DNA from: Megalonaias nervosa
Lineage: Eukaryota; Mollusca; Bivalvia; Unionida; Unionidae
Length of the DNA stretch: 64,000 nucleotides
NCBI GenBank assembly: GCA_016617855.1
Contig: JAECUM010091498.1
Coordinates: 1-64,000 of the forward strand
Reading direction: 5' to 3'
Every line of letters starts with the position of its first letter. Positions within the stretch are counted from its first letter, which is position 1. Below the pieces are notes generated by a model. It had not been told where the DNA came from. It made no database searches and saw only the letters and a program-made list of their open reading frames with translations. Both the position numbers and the translations under genes were made by a program. Of this stretch, positions 9,179 to 19,186 are shown piece after piece.

Positions 9179-9677
9179 TATTATTATTGTTGTTATTTAA
9201 TTCATTAAAATCATTTGCGATCACTTTAAAAGCATCATCATAAGTTTTCATCATCATCGCGAATTCAGTATCAGATATTTCACCATCACTAACACACGAA
9301 GAAATATATAAAGATAATTTAGAACATGCCTCTACCACTGTATGTAATTTAATCATATAATCGTGCAATTTAGCATTTGTACAAGTATGTATCTTTTTGG
9401 TTATAATATCTAGAACACCAGCAATAGTTGTTGATGCTGAAACAATAATGGTTATAATAGTAGGTGCTGTCATCGTCAATGTTGATAATAATAATCCTGT
9501 TCCAGTAATAACAGCAGAAACCGAGTAAACAACTACATCAATAACAACTATACGCCTTTTGTATTTTTTTATTTTCGTGTTATAATAGTCGATAAAATTA
9601 TTTAGTTTAGTCAGACGTTCACATACTTGATTGCATCTGTAAAGTTGAACGTCAATGCGAGACTGAGGTTGATCCAT
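9141..9677 (-). CDS. two-pass membrane virion protein, unknown function
   Basis: 178 residues. A basic N-terminal helix (KIKKYKRR, 35-42) precedes two hydrophobic segments at about 43-67 and 71-91, rich in Ala, Thr, Val and Ile. A soluble helical tail (YMIKLHTVVEACSKLSLYIS, then DGEISDTEFAMMMKTYDDAF) follows. A run of Asn near the C-terminus is a simple repeat not shared with element 2. Intact in both copies, decayed in the third. Located between penton and fiber, so probably a late protein. A role in membrane interaction is inferred from the hydrophobic hairpin only. Confidence 0.65.
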   Translation of the reverse strand: MDQPQSRIDVQLYRCNQVCERLTKLNNFIDYYNTKIKKYKRRIVVIDVVVYSVSAVITGTGLLLSTLTMTAPTIITIIVSASTTIAGVLDIITKKIHTCTNAKLHDYMIKLHTVVEACSKLSLYISSCVSDGEISDTEFAMMMKTYDDAFKVIANDFNELNNNNNNNDRQGITSADRY

Positions 9678-9702
9678 TATTATTATATTAAATGATTAAT
9701 TG

Positions 9703-10809
9703 CTATATTTTAGCCACAAATTCCAGATGCCACGAATAAGGCACTGAGGTTATTGTTTGATCATTTATTCTCAGTATAAATGTTTCTTCAACATCTTTAC
9801 TTAACAATATAGATACAACTCCAGAGAGAGAATCAGTTGAATGACGCAATATATATCTGTTAATTATAGCAAACCTTTCATCACTAAATACGGACAGCCT
9901 GTAAATACCAGTAACTTCTGCGGTATATTTGATAGTATTTTTTTGTGGTGTCCATGTTGATGATCCTGATGCTACTGTGTATACAATATTTTCAATCGAA
10001 CTGTGGGAGATTGTATATCGATTTATTTTTTTATTAATTTCAGTAATATTACTTTGTAATATTTTTACTTCCTCATTTGTAAAATAAAGTTTTGCTTCTA
10101 TATCAATTAATTTTTTATTAATATCATCAGGTTTTATATCAACCTTTGATGGGTTTCCAAAAAAATCATTTTTAAGTTTGTTTATGTTTCTGTGAAAACT
10201 TAAAAACGTATTCACGTGACTAAGAAATTCATTTTTGAATTCTGTTATTTCATTATTGATTGGAATTTCCTTATCATCAACGTATTTTTTATTAACTGCA
10301 TCAAAATCTGTCTCTGGTCTTCTGAGATTAGTAATGCTGTTGTTATTCATATCGAGAGATGCATGCATTATACCGCGGTTGGTCAGTACATATTTAGATT
10401 CTTGATCGTCGACATATTTCTTTGTTGCGGCGTCTGCATCTGCGGTTGGATTTCCAATGTCGGTGATTTTATTCTGATTCATATTAATATCTCCTGTAAA
10501 TACATCGCCGGATTTCTTAATATAATTACTGAGTGATGTACCAGAATCTTGTATTTTACCTTGATCGGTAAAAATAACTATATTATCTACGGCCGCAGTT
10601 GGAATTCTTATAAGAACATCTGGTAGTTGTATATTACTTGTTTTTAATCGTCCTTGTTTATCCTGAAAAACAACTACTTCGTTTTGATCCACACTTGCGA
10701 GATTTAATAAATCATCAATTTCATTTCTGAGTTGATCAAGAGTTGCATACTTAGATAAATCAGCCTGCTGATGACCTCTACGGGAAGATCTTCCATAAAT
10801 ATCCACCAT
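9703..10809 (-). CDS. trimeric fiber-like protein
   Basis: 368 residues. After a short N-terminal anchor region (1-100) come two shaft modules of about 30 residues (near 107-136 and 151-180). Each has an N-K/S-IT-N/D-(I/L)-(G/R)-x-P-x(4-6)-A-x-K-K-Y-V-D-D pattern, the repeat typical of phage and viral trimeric fibers. A coiled coil follows (about 181-260), then a C-terminal knob-like domain (about 265-368; VTGIYRLSVFSDE, WHLEFVA). Probably projects from the penton and binds host cells. The start follows TAAATATAATG. Element 2 has a broken copy, the third element a fragment. Confidence 0.78.
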   Translation of the reverse strand: MVDIYGRSSRRGHQQADLSKYATLDQLRNEIDDLLNLASVDQNEVVVFQDKQGRLKTSNIQLPDVLIRIPTAAVDNIVIFTDQGKIQDSGTSLSNYIKKSGDVFTGDINMNQNKITDIGNPTADADAATKKYVDDQESKYVLTNRGIMHASLDMNNNSITNLRRPETDFDAVNKKYVDDKEIPINNEITEFKNEFLSHVNTFLSFHRNINKLKNDFFGNPSKVDIKPDDINKKLIDIEAKLYFTNEEVKILQSNITEINKKINRYTISHSSIENIVYTVASGSSTWTPQKNTIKYTAEVTGIYRLSVFSDERFAIINRYILRHSTDSLSGVVSILLSKDVEETFILRINDQTITSVPYSWHLEFVAKI

Positions 10810-10817
10810 TATATTTA

Positions 10818-11231
10818 CTAATGTCTGTTTAAATATGACGTCGTAGTATATTCATGTACAACTTTGCGGGGTGGTTTTGTTGATTTTGATATAGCATCAA
10901 GTACATTAAGTACTTCTCGACCACATATTGGTGGATCGGTTAATGTTTGTGTAGGTAATGTTGAATACCATATTGGAATATTTTGATAACAACTAATATA
11001 CTTTAAGAATTCTTTTGGTGGAGCTAGTCCATATGAATCAAAATAAATAATTCCACGTGGATCAATTGCATATCCGACCCAATGTGTGCCTGGACCAGAA
11101 TTTTTATCGAGATTAATAATACCTGTTTCAATATTATTTGGGTTTTTTGGTAATTGATCACGCATGAAAACTCCTCTAAAATTTTTTATTTTTAATTTTT
11201 TAGCAGCATCTAGTAAATCAAAATTGGACAT
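10818..11231 (-). CDS. adenain-type cysteine protease
   Basis: 137 residues from the methionine at 11231. A longer in-frame start at 11282 is rejected because it would overlap the upstream pX-like gene, and element 2 starts at the equivalent Met. The order and spacing of catalytic residues match adenovirus/Polinton C5 proteases: H50 (GPGTHWVGY), D65 (YFDSYGLAPP), Q95 (LPTQ) and C103 (PPICGRE). It would process virion proteins late in assembly. At 137 residues it is shorter than adenain (about 200). It starts 9 bases after the pX-like gene ends, as part of a tightly packed late block. Confidence 0.88.
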   Translation of the reverse strand: MSNFDLLDAAKKLKIKNFRGVFMRDQLPKNPNNIETGIINLDKNSGPGTHWVGYAIDPRGIIYFDSYGLAPPKEFLKYISCYQNIPIWYSTLPTQTLTDPPICGREVLNVLDAISKSTKPPRKVVHEYTTTSYLNRH

Positions 11232-11239
11232 AGGAGATA

Positions 11240-11709
11240 TTAGTAAACTGTCCCCGGTAATCTTAGGCCTTTTCCGTACCATGAATGTGGAGTCCCTGGT
11301 AATCTTAGACCCCTTCCCTTTTTTTTGATTCCCTGTCCAGTTGCTTTCTTTAATGCCATTCCAGCAGCAGTTCCAACAGCACCTAATGCAGCTGCTTTTG
11401 CAACAGCTGGAGCTGCAGCGGCTATTAATGCTGGTATAGCAGCAAGAAGTGGAAATATACCACCCGTCTTAATGACATCTTTAATGGCACCCGCAGAAAG
11501 ATTAAGTTTTATACCTTTATTTGATTTTTTGCTTCATTGAAATGCCCGAGCTGACGTTCTGTAAGAGATAATTTATTTGAGCCGCTCATCTGATCTTTCT
11601 TTAGCAATATTTTTAATCCACAGTTATTTTTTGATGCTGATTGTATCTTTTTAATCTGACCAGGAGTCAGACTAACACTAACATTATTATACGACATTAT
11701 AATATTCAT
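11240..11709 (-). pseudogene. pX-like small basic/hydrophobic virion protein, frameshifted
   Basis: The first 60 or so residues (SVSLTPGQIKKIQSASKNN, LSLTERQ) are intact. A one-base deletion near 11530, compared with element 2, shifts the frame. The Ala-rich hydrophobic segment and the GKGLRLPG-type tail are still readable in another frame to 11240. This matches the pX-like proteins of Polintons/adintoviruses: a LSLT-Q repeat head, a hydrophobic middle and a C-terminal glycine-rich tail ending in LP. Compared by others with adenovirus core or membrane-active peptides. See 24057-24512 for the intact copy. Confidence 0.75.
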
Positions 11710-11720
11710 AAACGATCTAA

Positions 11721-13115
11721 TTACATGTTTTCTACTGGAGTATCAACGACTCTCATTCGTCCACCAGCACCTTCAAGTAACATCGATTTATCGCTGAGTA
11801 TGACAGCAATTGCTCTGTAATTGGCAATAGCTCCAATATCTCTATTAACACGAGCTCGAAAATGTATATCGACTACAGATTGTCTGGTTAAATCTAAATG
11901 TTCGAGCGAAAAATAATAAATTGGGTATAATGTTGTAAAATCCAATTGTGATATTTGTAAACCAGTATCAACATTTTGATCACGTCCCATGAACGTCATT
12001 AGACGGTGATATACACGTGCTACATGATTTTGATCGAAATTCAGTAAAATATCCTCGGATGGTTCTTGATGTCCATTTATTCTTAAGGAAACTTCGAAAA
12101 CACCAAGATTATCAAATATCATAATACTACGTGTTTGATCATCCACCCGTGCAGCATCTTGAAATGCAATAAATATATGTCGTGGTGCAGAAACACCTTG
12201 TTGTGATGCTATTTGCCACGTAAATAAACCATTAATATTACTCTGGATAGCATCTGTGGTCATTGTTAACCACGATAATGCTGATGTACCACCTTGATCC
12301 ATAAAAGAGAGTAGACGATCTTCTTCAGTTATTGATGGAGTCATCACCGGCATCCACAATGAAAGTTTTGTAAGAATTACTTTGCCAGGATCACCAATGG
12401 GTCTCCATAATGCATCGTTGTCGGTTGGTTTTCGTACAAGTACAACTGTATGTTTAGCTCCGAAAATGACTTTTCTGACATTTCTACAGAATCCAAATAT
12501 ATGTGACAATGGAATTGAACATGAAAACGTTCTTCTGTTACCTTTCAACATTGATCGACGTGCTGCAAATCCTAAGTTAAATTCTGGATTAGCACCATGA
12601 ACCACCGGCCACACAGCAGCGTCAGCGGTATCGTCGGCATTTCTTGGTCGTCTTGTATTATATTGTCTATTGTCAGGGTAGTTAGAAGTATCCTTTACAA
12701 ACATCATTGATGGACCAGTTGATCTTGAATAATCATCACTATATCTTGCAAGACCAAGTATTGTTGTTGCAACGTCAACGTCCTTCTGAATAGATTCAAT
12801 ATTTTTTCCGTCAATCATGTACGTTGCACTATCAAATAATGCCATAATACCATTATTAACAAAACCAACCCTAACATCGTCTCCATATGTTACTGGTGCT
12901 GCAGGATTGGCAATATTTAAAATTTCACCTTCGACTTCAATAAATGCTTCAGCGGGTAAGAAATATCTACTTGTATCCTGAACTTGTAGTTCAATTCGTC
13001 CACGCTGATCTGGAATTCTAGCGTCATAAGAATAATATTGATAATCACGCACAGACTCATCTTTAAGTACTGGTGCGTCCATGTCAAATGCGGGATCAGA
13101 TATACGTTTAAACAT
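11721..13115 (-). CDS. major capsid protein (double jelly-roll, hexon-like)
   Basis: 464 residues, intact. The opening with PVLKDESVRDYQYYSYDAR, the FVNNGIMALFDSATYMIDG strand and the C-terminal HFRARVNRDIGAIANYRAIA region follow the Polinton/adintovirus capsid protein, which forms the pseudo-hexagonal capsomers. The length is within the usual range for that family. Element 2 encodes a 466-residue homologue with most differences in a surface-loop-like stretch around residues 150-190 and 225-250. The start lies at AATATAATAAAGATG. The most strongly preserved gene of the window. Assignment is by pattern; no structure was computed. Confidence 0.85.
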   Translation of the reverse strand: MFKRISDPAFDMDAPVLKDESVRDYQYYSYDARIPDQRGRIELQVQDTSRYFLPAEAFIEVEGEILNIANPAAPVTYGDDVRVGFVNNGIMALFDSATYMIDGKNIESIQKDVDVATTILGLARYSDDYSRSTGPSMMFVKDTSNYPDNRQYNTRRPRNADDTADAAVWPVVHGANPEFNLGFAARRSMLKGNRRTFSCSIPLSHIFGFCRNVRKVIFGAKHTVVLVRKPTDNDALWRPIGDPGKVILTKLSLWMPVMTPSITEEDRLLSFMDQGGTSALSWLTMTTDAIQSNINGLFTWQIASQQGVSAPRHIFIAFQDAARVDDQTRSIMIFDNLGVFEVSLRINGHQEPSEDILLNFDQNHVARVYHRLMTFMGRDQNVDTGLQISQLDFTTLYPIYYFSLEHLDLTRQSVVDIHFRARVNRDIGAIANYRAIAVILSDKSMLLEGAGGRMRVVDTPVENM

Positions 13116-13129
13116 CTTTATTATATTTA

Positions 13130-13622
13130 TTATCGTCTAAAACGAAGATTACTTCGGGAAGTGAGACCACTTCGGGAAGTGAGACCACTTCCTGCTATCA
13201 GACTAGCAGTTATATTTTTTTCTTTTTCTGATAAAGGCACATCAGCCAACTCTGCTAGTTTTTGATTAGCAACTTGATTTATTATTTTACTGACATTTTG
13301 CAGGCATTACTTCTGTACTAGGTAATTTTACTGGTTGAGGTCGGACCACAGGTCTGCGTATTAATCGTGTTAATCTATCTTTGATCGCTGAAAACGTTTT
13401 ACCAGCGAGATTACCCATAGCACCAATACCTTTTTCACGAACAACATCAATAGCTTTCATTCCCAGTTGCTTTGCGATCGGTATTGCTTTTGGGGCTATC
13501 CTTCTAAATAGACCCTGAACAACATCACCTAGTCCATTTCCGTATGTCGTTTTATATACTGATAATCGTGAATTTATTACCCTGACCATAGTTGGTCCAC
13601 GTTGAGTACTATGTACTATCAT
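13130..13622 (-). pseudogene. pVI-like small basic virion protein, frameshifted
   Basis: Start at the Met at 13622 (MIVHSTQRG). An upstream in-frame Met at 13760 would overlap the coiled-coil gene and is not supported by element 2. The conserved core reads GLGDVVQGLFRRIAPKAIPI and continues through KQLGMKAIDVVREKG, an amphipathic, basic, helical protein seen next to the capsid gene in Polintons. The frame closes at 13287, but the homologous C-terminus is present in another frame to the TAA at 13130, so an indel lies near 13300. An 18-bp tandem duplication also sits in the tail. Confidence 0.68.
13151..13186. repeat. 18-bp tandem duplication
   Basis: ACTTCGGGAAGTGAGACC occurs twice in a row. 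Element 2 has one copy at the equivalent place (near 25991). In the coding frame it duplicates six residues in the Arg/Ser-rich tail of the pVI-like protein without changing frame. Confidence 0.9.
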
Positions 13623-13653
13623 TTTATTATAGTAATTGTATTTAATTACATAC

Positions 13654-14808
13654 TCAGTCGCTGTAGTAGTCATCGGCAATTTCATTAATAAGAGACTGAT
13701 AAACATCAACGTCCATGATACCGCCTGTAAATAACCGTCTGCAAATATCAGCCGCTTCATTAATTATTTCTGGAGAATTATTACCAGCTCGTTTTCCTCC
13801 AATGAGAATTTCTAGTCGTTCAACGTCGGCAAGGATATTGTTAGGACATTGAGTAACGAGGCCACTACCATAATTACTAAAGCCACTTCCAGTAGGAGGT
13901 TCTTTTTCTTCCTCAGTCAATTTTTCTAATTCCATTTTCCTCCTTCTCGATTCTATTCCACTGAACCCCGAAGTTTTCAGTGGAGTAATTCCTGCAGGAC
14001 GTGGTGATGGTGATGGAGATAGTTGTTGTGGTGGTGGTGACAATTTTAATGGTTTTATAAATCTACTTAGTTGCGATAATGGAGTTTCTCCAGGTTTGTA
14101 CTTTAATGGTGATGGAGTTTGTGGTTGTGATTCCGATATTGTTTGAGGATCTGGTTGTTGTGATAATATATCTCCAAATAATGGATCTTCTTTAGCTTTT
14201 TCGACTTGTATCATAAAAGTTTCAAAATCATTCTTATATTTATTAGTGATTCTAGATATACCACGAGATTGTCGAAATATAAAAGGAACCCATTTTTTTT
14301 CAGAAATATTAATGCCTGAATTTAATAATTTATCACGTTGCGAATATCCTGTTGCAGCGACCGCAACATCGTCTGCTTCAAGTAGTTTACGACCATATTC
14401 GGTTAATTGGGATGGTTTTTGTTTTGACGTAACAAGATCCATTACGTCACCGAACTCCTCACGAACTTTGTCAATACCCTCAAGTACTTGTTGTACTTCT
14501 TCTTGTAATTGTGGTTGAGCAGCAGCAATTTCAGCTGGAAGTTCTCGTAGAATCTTTTTTGTTTTCTTAGTTCTTTCTGCTATTTTTCCAGTTGCCTCTG
14601 CAATTTTCTCAGATACTGGAAGAAGAGGTTTAGTTGTCTCTGTAATAGGCTTAAATAATTGTTTTGTATCCTCTTCAAATTCAACATGAGATTCTTGTCG
14701 TTGTTGTAATTGTTGCTTGACAGCATCACGAACAGGTATATATTTTCTAATTGCTTCTAGTCGCTCTCGTGCTAATCTAGCTGAATGAGGTTCTCCGATG
14801 ACAACCAT
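13654..14808 (-). CDS. coiled-coil, proline-rich structural protein
   Basis: 384 residues. The N-terminal part (HSARLARERLEAI, then Gln/Glu/Lys-rich helices to about 140) should form coiled coils. A Pro/Ser/Gln-rich linker follows (about 225-300). The C-terminal 60 residues form a conserved box (CPNNILADVERLEILIGGKR, NNSPEIINEAADIC, FTGGIMDVDVY). The box is nearly identical in element 2 and recognisable in the third copy, so it is the functional core. Found in other Polintons without known function. Last gene of the element, with its start 33 bases from the terminal inverted repeat. Overlaps the spurious upstream extension of the pVI-like gene. Confidence 0.72.
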   Translation of the reverse strand: MVVIGEPHSARLARERLEAIRKYIPVRDAVKQQLQQRQESHVEFEEDTKQLFKPITETTKPLLPVSEKIAEATGKIAERTKKTKKILRELPAEIAAAQPQLQEEVQQVLEGIDKVREEFGDVMDLVTSKQKPSQLTEYGRKLLEADDVAVAATGYSQRDKLLNSGINISEKKWVPFIFRQSRGISRITNKYKNDFETFMIQVEKAKEDPLFGDILSQQPDPQTISESQPQTPSPLKYKPGETPLSQLSRFIKPLKLSPPPQQLSPSPSPRPAGITPLKTSGFSGIESRRRKMELEKLTEEEKEPPTGSGFSNYGSGLVTQCPNNILADVERLEILIGGKRAGNNSPEIINEAADICRRLFTGGIMDVDVYQSLINEIADDYYSD

Positions 14809-14841
14809 ATTAATAATATTTATAATAATTGTTTAAATTAC

Positions 14842-15085
14842 AGCAGCAGGAAGGGTGAATGACAAAAATTGAGTGACCCGCGAGTAAACTAAACGCATTA
14901 AAGCAAAAGTCAAAAATGAAGTAACAAAAATGAGCTAACCCAAAAGATTTATTATTCGTTTTTCAAACTAAAAGGTAATAATATAGTTAGAAGGCTCGGT
15001 TTATCATTTTGACCCTTATTTTTTGTTATTTATTTTTACTTAACGGTTCAGGCAAAAAGTTGTAGGGTTCACCCTTCCTGCTGCT
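14842..15085. repeat. 18-bp inverted repeat pair at the element 1/element 2 junction
   Basis: AGCAGCAGGAAGGGTGAA (14842-14859) and its exact complement (15068-15085) enclose 208 bases. Pairing stops abruptly on both sides of both arms. The inside has three similar CAAAAATGARSTRAC-like repeats at 14863, 14911 and 14925, and ends in GTTGTAGGGTTCACCC, which is shared with the second pair at 27745-27912. The arms begin AG and end CT, like Polinton termini. Could be terminal repeats of two adjoining elements, a hairpin, or a replication origin. Confidence 0.75.
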
Positions 15086-18000
15086 TAACCAGATAGTTTT
15101 TTTCTTATTACGTCATTATTAACAGTTTGATCATTATTTTCTATAAAATTCATAATAACCCTATGTAGTTGAGTTATTCTCCTGACTCGAGATACTGCAA
15201 GATAGACTAAGTTTGACCATTCGATACGATCATCTACAATCCAGATATTTGTATCAGAGATAGTTAATCCTTGTGACGAATGAATAGTTATAGCGTATCC
15301 TAACACCCACGGCGATTTATTCATACTCAGCGCATTCTCAACGACATTAATATCGACTAAAACAATGTCATTCAATACAAGATTCTGTACCCTTGGTGGA
15401 ACCAAGATACCTGGTATTTCAACTTCAATATTCTGTCGTCGAGTATCTGCTGGGCGATAACACAAAGGTACAGGTAGATCTGAAAATTTTTCTTTATGTA
15501 ACAAAAATAATTTATTCTGTAGTTCATCACGAACTATCTTTCTACTCGCGACTATCAAATCAGCGGGATTCCATAAAATCCAAAATTCATTCATAGAAGT
15601 CTCTGGAATTACTCCTCGCATTATCTCACATTGTACTCTGTCTGGTTGAAGTCTGATTAATTTTTTAAATTCCTTCAGCGGTTCATCGATAGCTCTATGG
15701 TCATCATTTTATTTCTTCATAATAATTTACGTTATTCTTTAGCCATTCATGTGGAGACTCTCCAACAAAAGGTGGTGGTTGACCATGATCGCCGCACATA
15801 ATCACAGCAGTATTCTTCAATAACAACCAATCAAGAAATGTTTTTAGTGTTTCTAACGACACCGTGCATATCTCGTCCCATATAATATATTTAGGTACAT
15901 ATTTTTCACCCATCCGCGATGGGGTCTATGTGTCTCCGCACCATCTGAAGAAACTATGGTATGTACACGATTTTACTCCTCGTTGCTTTATTTCTCTAGC
16001 AAGTTTATATGTAGGTGTCAAAACAAATATATCCGAATTATTATTTATAAATAAATTAATTACACGAGTTGTTTTACCTGACCCTCCACACCCATTAAGA
16101 TAAACGGTCTTATGTCTAGATACTGGATCGTACAGAGATGGTGCAGATGACTTTAATATTTGATTATTATTTTTGTAATATGTCTCCGCAATTTCAACAT
16201 CTGCAGATTCAGAATAACTAAATATATTTTCTTGTTTTATTCTCCATGTCCCCATTCACCATTACCGAGTTTTAATAAATCTTTATATTTTTTATGTACA
16301 TAAAATGAATCCGTAGCGACTCTGACAGCGTGATGAGGAAATTTATTTATCATCGATAGTAGGTTTATCGAAACATAAGCTAACATCGAAGATCTTAAAT
16401 GAGTAAACTGCGGTGAGTCGCCATCAAGGTAGCTCACAATGGTACCTAGTTTTGTTCCATCTGATAAATAAGCATTACATCTGTTTATAAACGTATTTTT
16501 CTCAGTTGTATCAGCGATTATAAAATCTAGTTCAGCATCGTCCATAATCAATCTTGTACACGCTCGTTTATAATCGTATGAACCACCTTGAGTAAATTTA
16601 CCGATTATCTTTCTACCGAGATCTTTTGCAAATTTCTCATCGTATTCGTTTCTGCATTTATTTATTTTAATAATATGATCTTCATCAATATCAGGGAATT
16701 CTTTTCTGGTATCATCGATATTAAATCTGTTCGGTTCTGGTAACCAAACTTGTTTCTGTGAATTATACGATATAATCGCTTCAGTTACTCTCAACGATAT
16801 TAAAAATCCAGCATCAAGCATATATCGCAATAGTACTATTGGAACCCAACATCGCTCTGGAAAATGTCTTCCAAACCAAGCATAAGTAACCGGATGGAGA
16901 TTTTCTGCAAACTCGAATGATTCTACATGAGTAAATCCGGTTAAGTCAAAATCTGGTCCTTCCATGGGAAGGGGTCCGTTTATCGCAACCCTGGTCATGT
17001 CATGTGTAGGATGTCCGAATCTCTTAAAGTACTTAGAACATACTCCATATCCAAGAAAACTCCCAGGATAACACGCTACCATATCAACCGAGATAACATC
17101 ACTATGGTTGTATTTGGTGTTCCATAACCCACCGTGACCATATTCTATACAGCTTTTCTTGACATCTTCAAGGAATTCTGATCGTGTCGTTTTCCATGAA
17201 TTTTTCTCCTGAGCGAAATGGGCAGCAACCGATGGTACGGTAAAGCAGTTATTCAGTAATTGTCCAACTATGACATCATCAGAGGTATATTTCAATGCAA
17301 GATGTTCCATTTCTTCATGGAGAGATTCTGTACGATAAATATCACCGTTAGGCCGTACAAACTGATCGTAATGATTATATTCCGAACTCTGAAATAACCA
17401 AACAGACACAGGGTCGCTTTTGCTTATATTTTTAATAAAATCAAATATATCACCGTTATAAAACTTAACTTTTCTATCTCGTGGAAATATCGTTACAGCA
17501 TTAGTCCATGCATGTGCATTATGATCAACGATTGTTATAGGGTTTCCATTTTTTATATATTTTGGTTCGTATAATATCTCTCCGGTTAGTGTTTTTACTG
17601 TTATTGGAAATCTTAATAACTTTTCTAGTTCAGCAACATCCTTAATAGATGCACCAGCATCTTTAACGGACTCTGCCCATTTGTTTATTTTTTTATGTCT
17701 TAAATCAGTTAAACCATTACCACGTATCGCATTTGTAAAATGTTCTGTAACTCGTTCAGCTACGCAGTTTATTCTTGATATTTTCATCGGTTTCAGATCT
17801 GTAACATTAGGTTTATCATTCAGCGGAAATATTCCATATACAACTGCAGTTGCTGGATAACTCTGTATATAATAGGGTTTATCAATGCCAGTGAGTATTC
17901 CGGGCTTAGATTTATTACTTAAAAGAACAATATTACCCCCGGACTGCACACGGACTGGATCACGCTTATCACGAATAATCCAAATATCTTCTTCTGTATT

Positions 18001-18276
18001 TACAATAAATTTTATTAAAATAAAATATTTTTGATTATCAAGGTGATTAATAATTACTTTTCCTCGTTTGTCATTCATCATATTAGTAACATTTCCAACT
18101 CTGAATGTTGACCATGCATGAACTGCACCATCGTCACGAAATTCCTTTTTTGCTTCACGAATACGTTCGGTTACCATTAATGCCAGATCCTGCATCGAAG
18201 TACTGAGTTTATATTCTGATAGTCTGTCAAGGTCAAATCTAGTAGGGGAAGGTTCAATAACGGATAATTCCTCCAT
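15086..18276 (-). pseudogene. polymerase-helicase of element 2, truncated and broken
   Basis: Homologue of 2165-5704. The start at 18276 follows from alignment with element 1. The polymerase half (18276 to about 16250) is open and keeps motif A (SVDMVACYPGSF) and motif C (VRVATDSFY). A one-base deletion near 16248 shifts the frame. In the helicase half there is an in-frame TAG near 15924 in place of a Trp codon, and another indel near 15708. P-loop, GDHGQPPP and VSRVRR are still readable. The gene ends in Leu-Ser-Gly-stop exactly where the inverted repeat begins, so the HNH tail is absent. Not functional as one protein. Confidence 0.87.
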
Positions 18277-18321
18277 ATTATAATTAGGGCAAATATTTAA
18301 TTGAACATTAATCTTTTGTAT
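18277..18321. promoter_or_regulatory. divergent promoter region, element 2
   Basis: The 45 A/T-rich bases between the polymerase and zinc-ribbon starts correspond to 5705-5748. The shared core is AATTAG/A..CAA.TATTTAA. The strong TATATATA of element 1 is reduced to TTTTGTAT here. Confidence 0.35.
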
Positions 18322-18636
18322 ATGATTGAAACACAAAACAAATGTGCTTGGCTCAAAATTGGATATACTTCTACTTGTAATAAATCGTGTGTGAACAAAT
18401 ACTGCGGAAATCATGCACAGAGTATCAAAAATGGAAGTACAGGACCAATACCGTGTGTGAAATGCGGTGTTGGAGTAAGAGGAAAAACTCAATTGTGCCT
18501 AAAATGTGGCGGAAAAAAATATAGAGAACTAAAACGATATTATGACAAAAAAAATAACACATTATCAGGTAAATCTCCTATAAAGACAGAAGAAGATTAT
18601 CTGGTTAGATTTCAAAATAATGATTTAGACAAATAA
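18322..18636 (+). CDS. small cysteine-rich zinc-ribbon protein, element 2
   Basis: 104 residues, start at the Met matching element 1 (MIETQNKCAWLKIG); a Met 21 bases upstream is less likely. All cysteines and the histidine of the element 1 protein are kept, including CVKCG and CLKCGGKKYRE. Identity to element 1 is high and the frame is intact, unlike the adjoining polymerase gene. Function unknown; a nucleic-acid-binding early protein is plausible. Confidence 0.7.
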   Translation: MIETQNKCAWLKIGYTSTCNKSCVNKYCGNHAQSIKNGSTGPIPCVKCGVGVRGKTQLCLKCGGKKYRELKRYYDKKNNTLSGKSPIKTEEDYLVRFQNNDLDK

Positions 18637-18649
18637 TATTATATATATA

Positions 18650-19150
18650 ATGGAGCAAAATGAGTTTGTGTCACATCCAATCTTTACCAATTATGAAGCA
18701 TCTCGAGAAGGTGTAATCAGACACTGTAGATTGAAAAAACCAGTCGGTAATATTTGTAATACTGGTTATCTTAGATTTCATGCTGGGAAAAATAAACATT
18801 ATTACTCACATAAATTCATATTTGAATGTCATTTTGGGGTCATTAAAGATGGATTTGTAGTTGACCACATTGATGGAGACCCCCAGAATAATCGGTTATC
18901 TAATTTACAGGCTATTACACAAAGTCAAAATTCCGCACGTGGAAATACTGGAAAATGTAAAAAGTTTGAAAGAAGATCTATTAAATCAATAAATACAGAA
19001 ACAGGACGGGAAATTACTTTTCTATCAATATATGCGGCTGCAAAACATTTTAGCATAAATTCACGATCGGTACAATTTGTCGCAAATAATATTACTAGAT
19101 CTGCCCTTTCAAAAATATATAATCAGCGGATAGTATTTGAATATGTCTAA
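18650..19150 (+). CDS. NUMOD4-HNH-NUMOD1 endonuclease, element 2
   Basis: 166 residues; begins 25 residues later than its element 1 homologue, directly at MEQNEFVSHP. The NUMOD4 part, the HNH core (VDHIDGDPQNNRLSNLQ) and the NUMOD1 part (IYAAAKHFSINSRSVQF) are all present. The ATG follows TTATATATATAATG, 13 bases after the zinc-ribbon gene, the same arrangement as element 1. Substitutions lie mostly outside the His/Asn nuclease core. Confidence 0.8.
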   Translation: MEQNEFVSHPIFTNYEASREGVIRHCRLKKPVGNICNTGYLRFHAGKNKHYYSHKFIFECHFGVIKDGFVVDHIDGDPQNNRLSNLQAITQSQNSARGNTGKCKKFERRSIKSINTETGREITFLSIYAAAKHFSINSRSVQFVANNITRSALSKIYNQRIVFEYV

Positions 19151-19186
19151 TTTTGTCTTCTTACAAAAACAAATAGTTCGACTCTG

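Noticed and set aside
14842..15085. An independent MITE inserted at this site
   Set aside because: The equivalent structure lies at the identical distance from the same gene in element 2, so two independent insertions are unlikely; kept as an open alternative in the finding.
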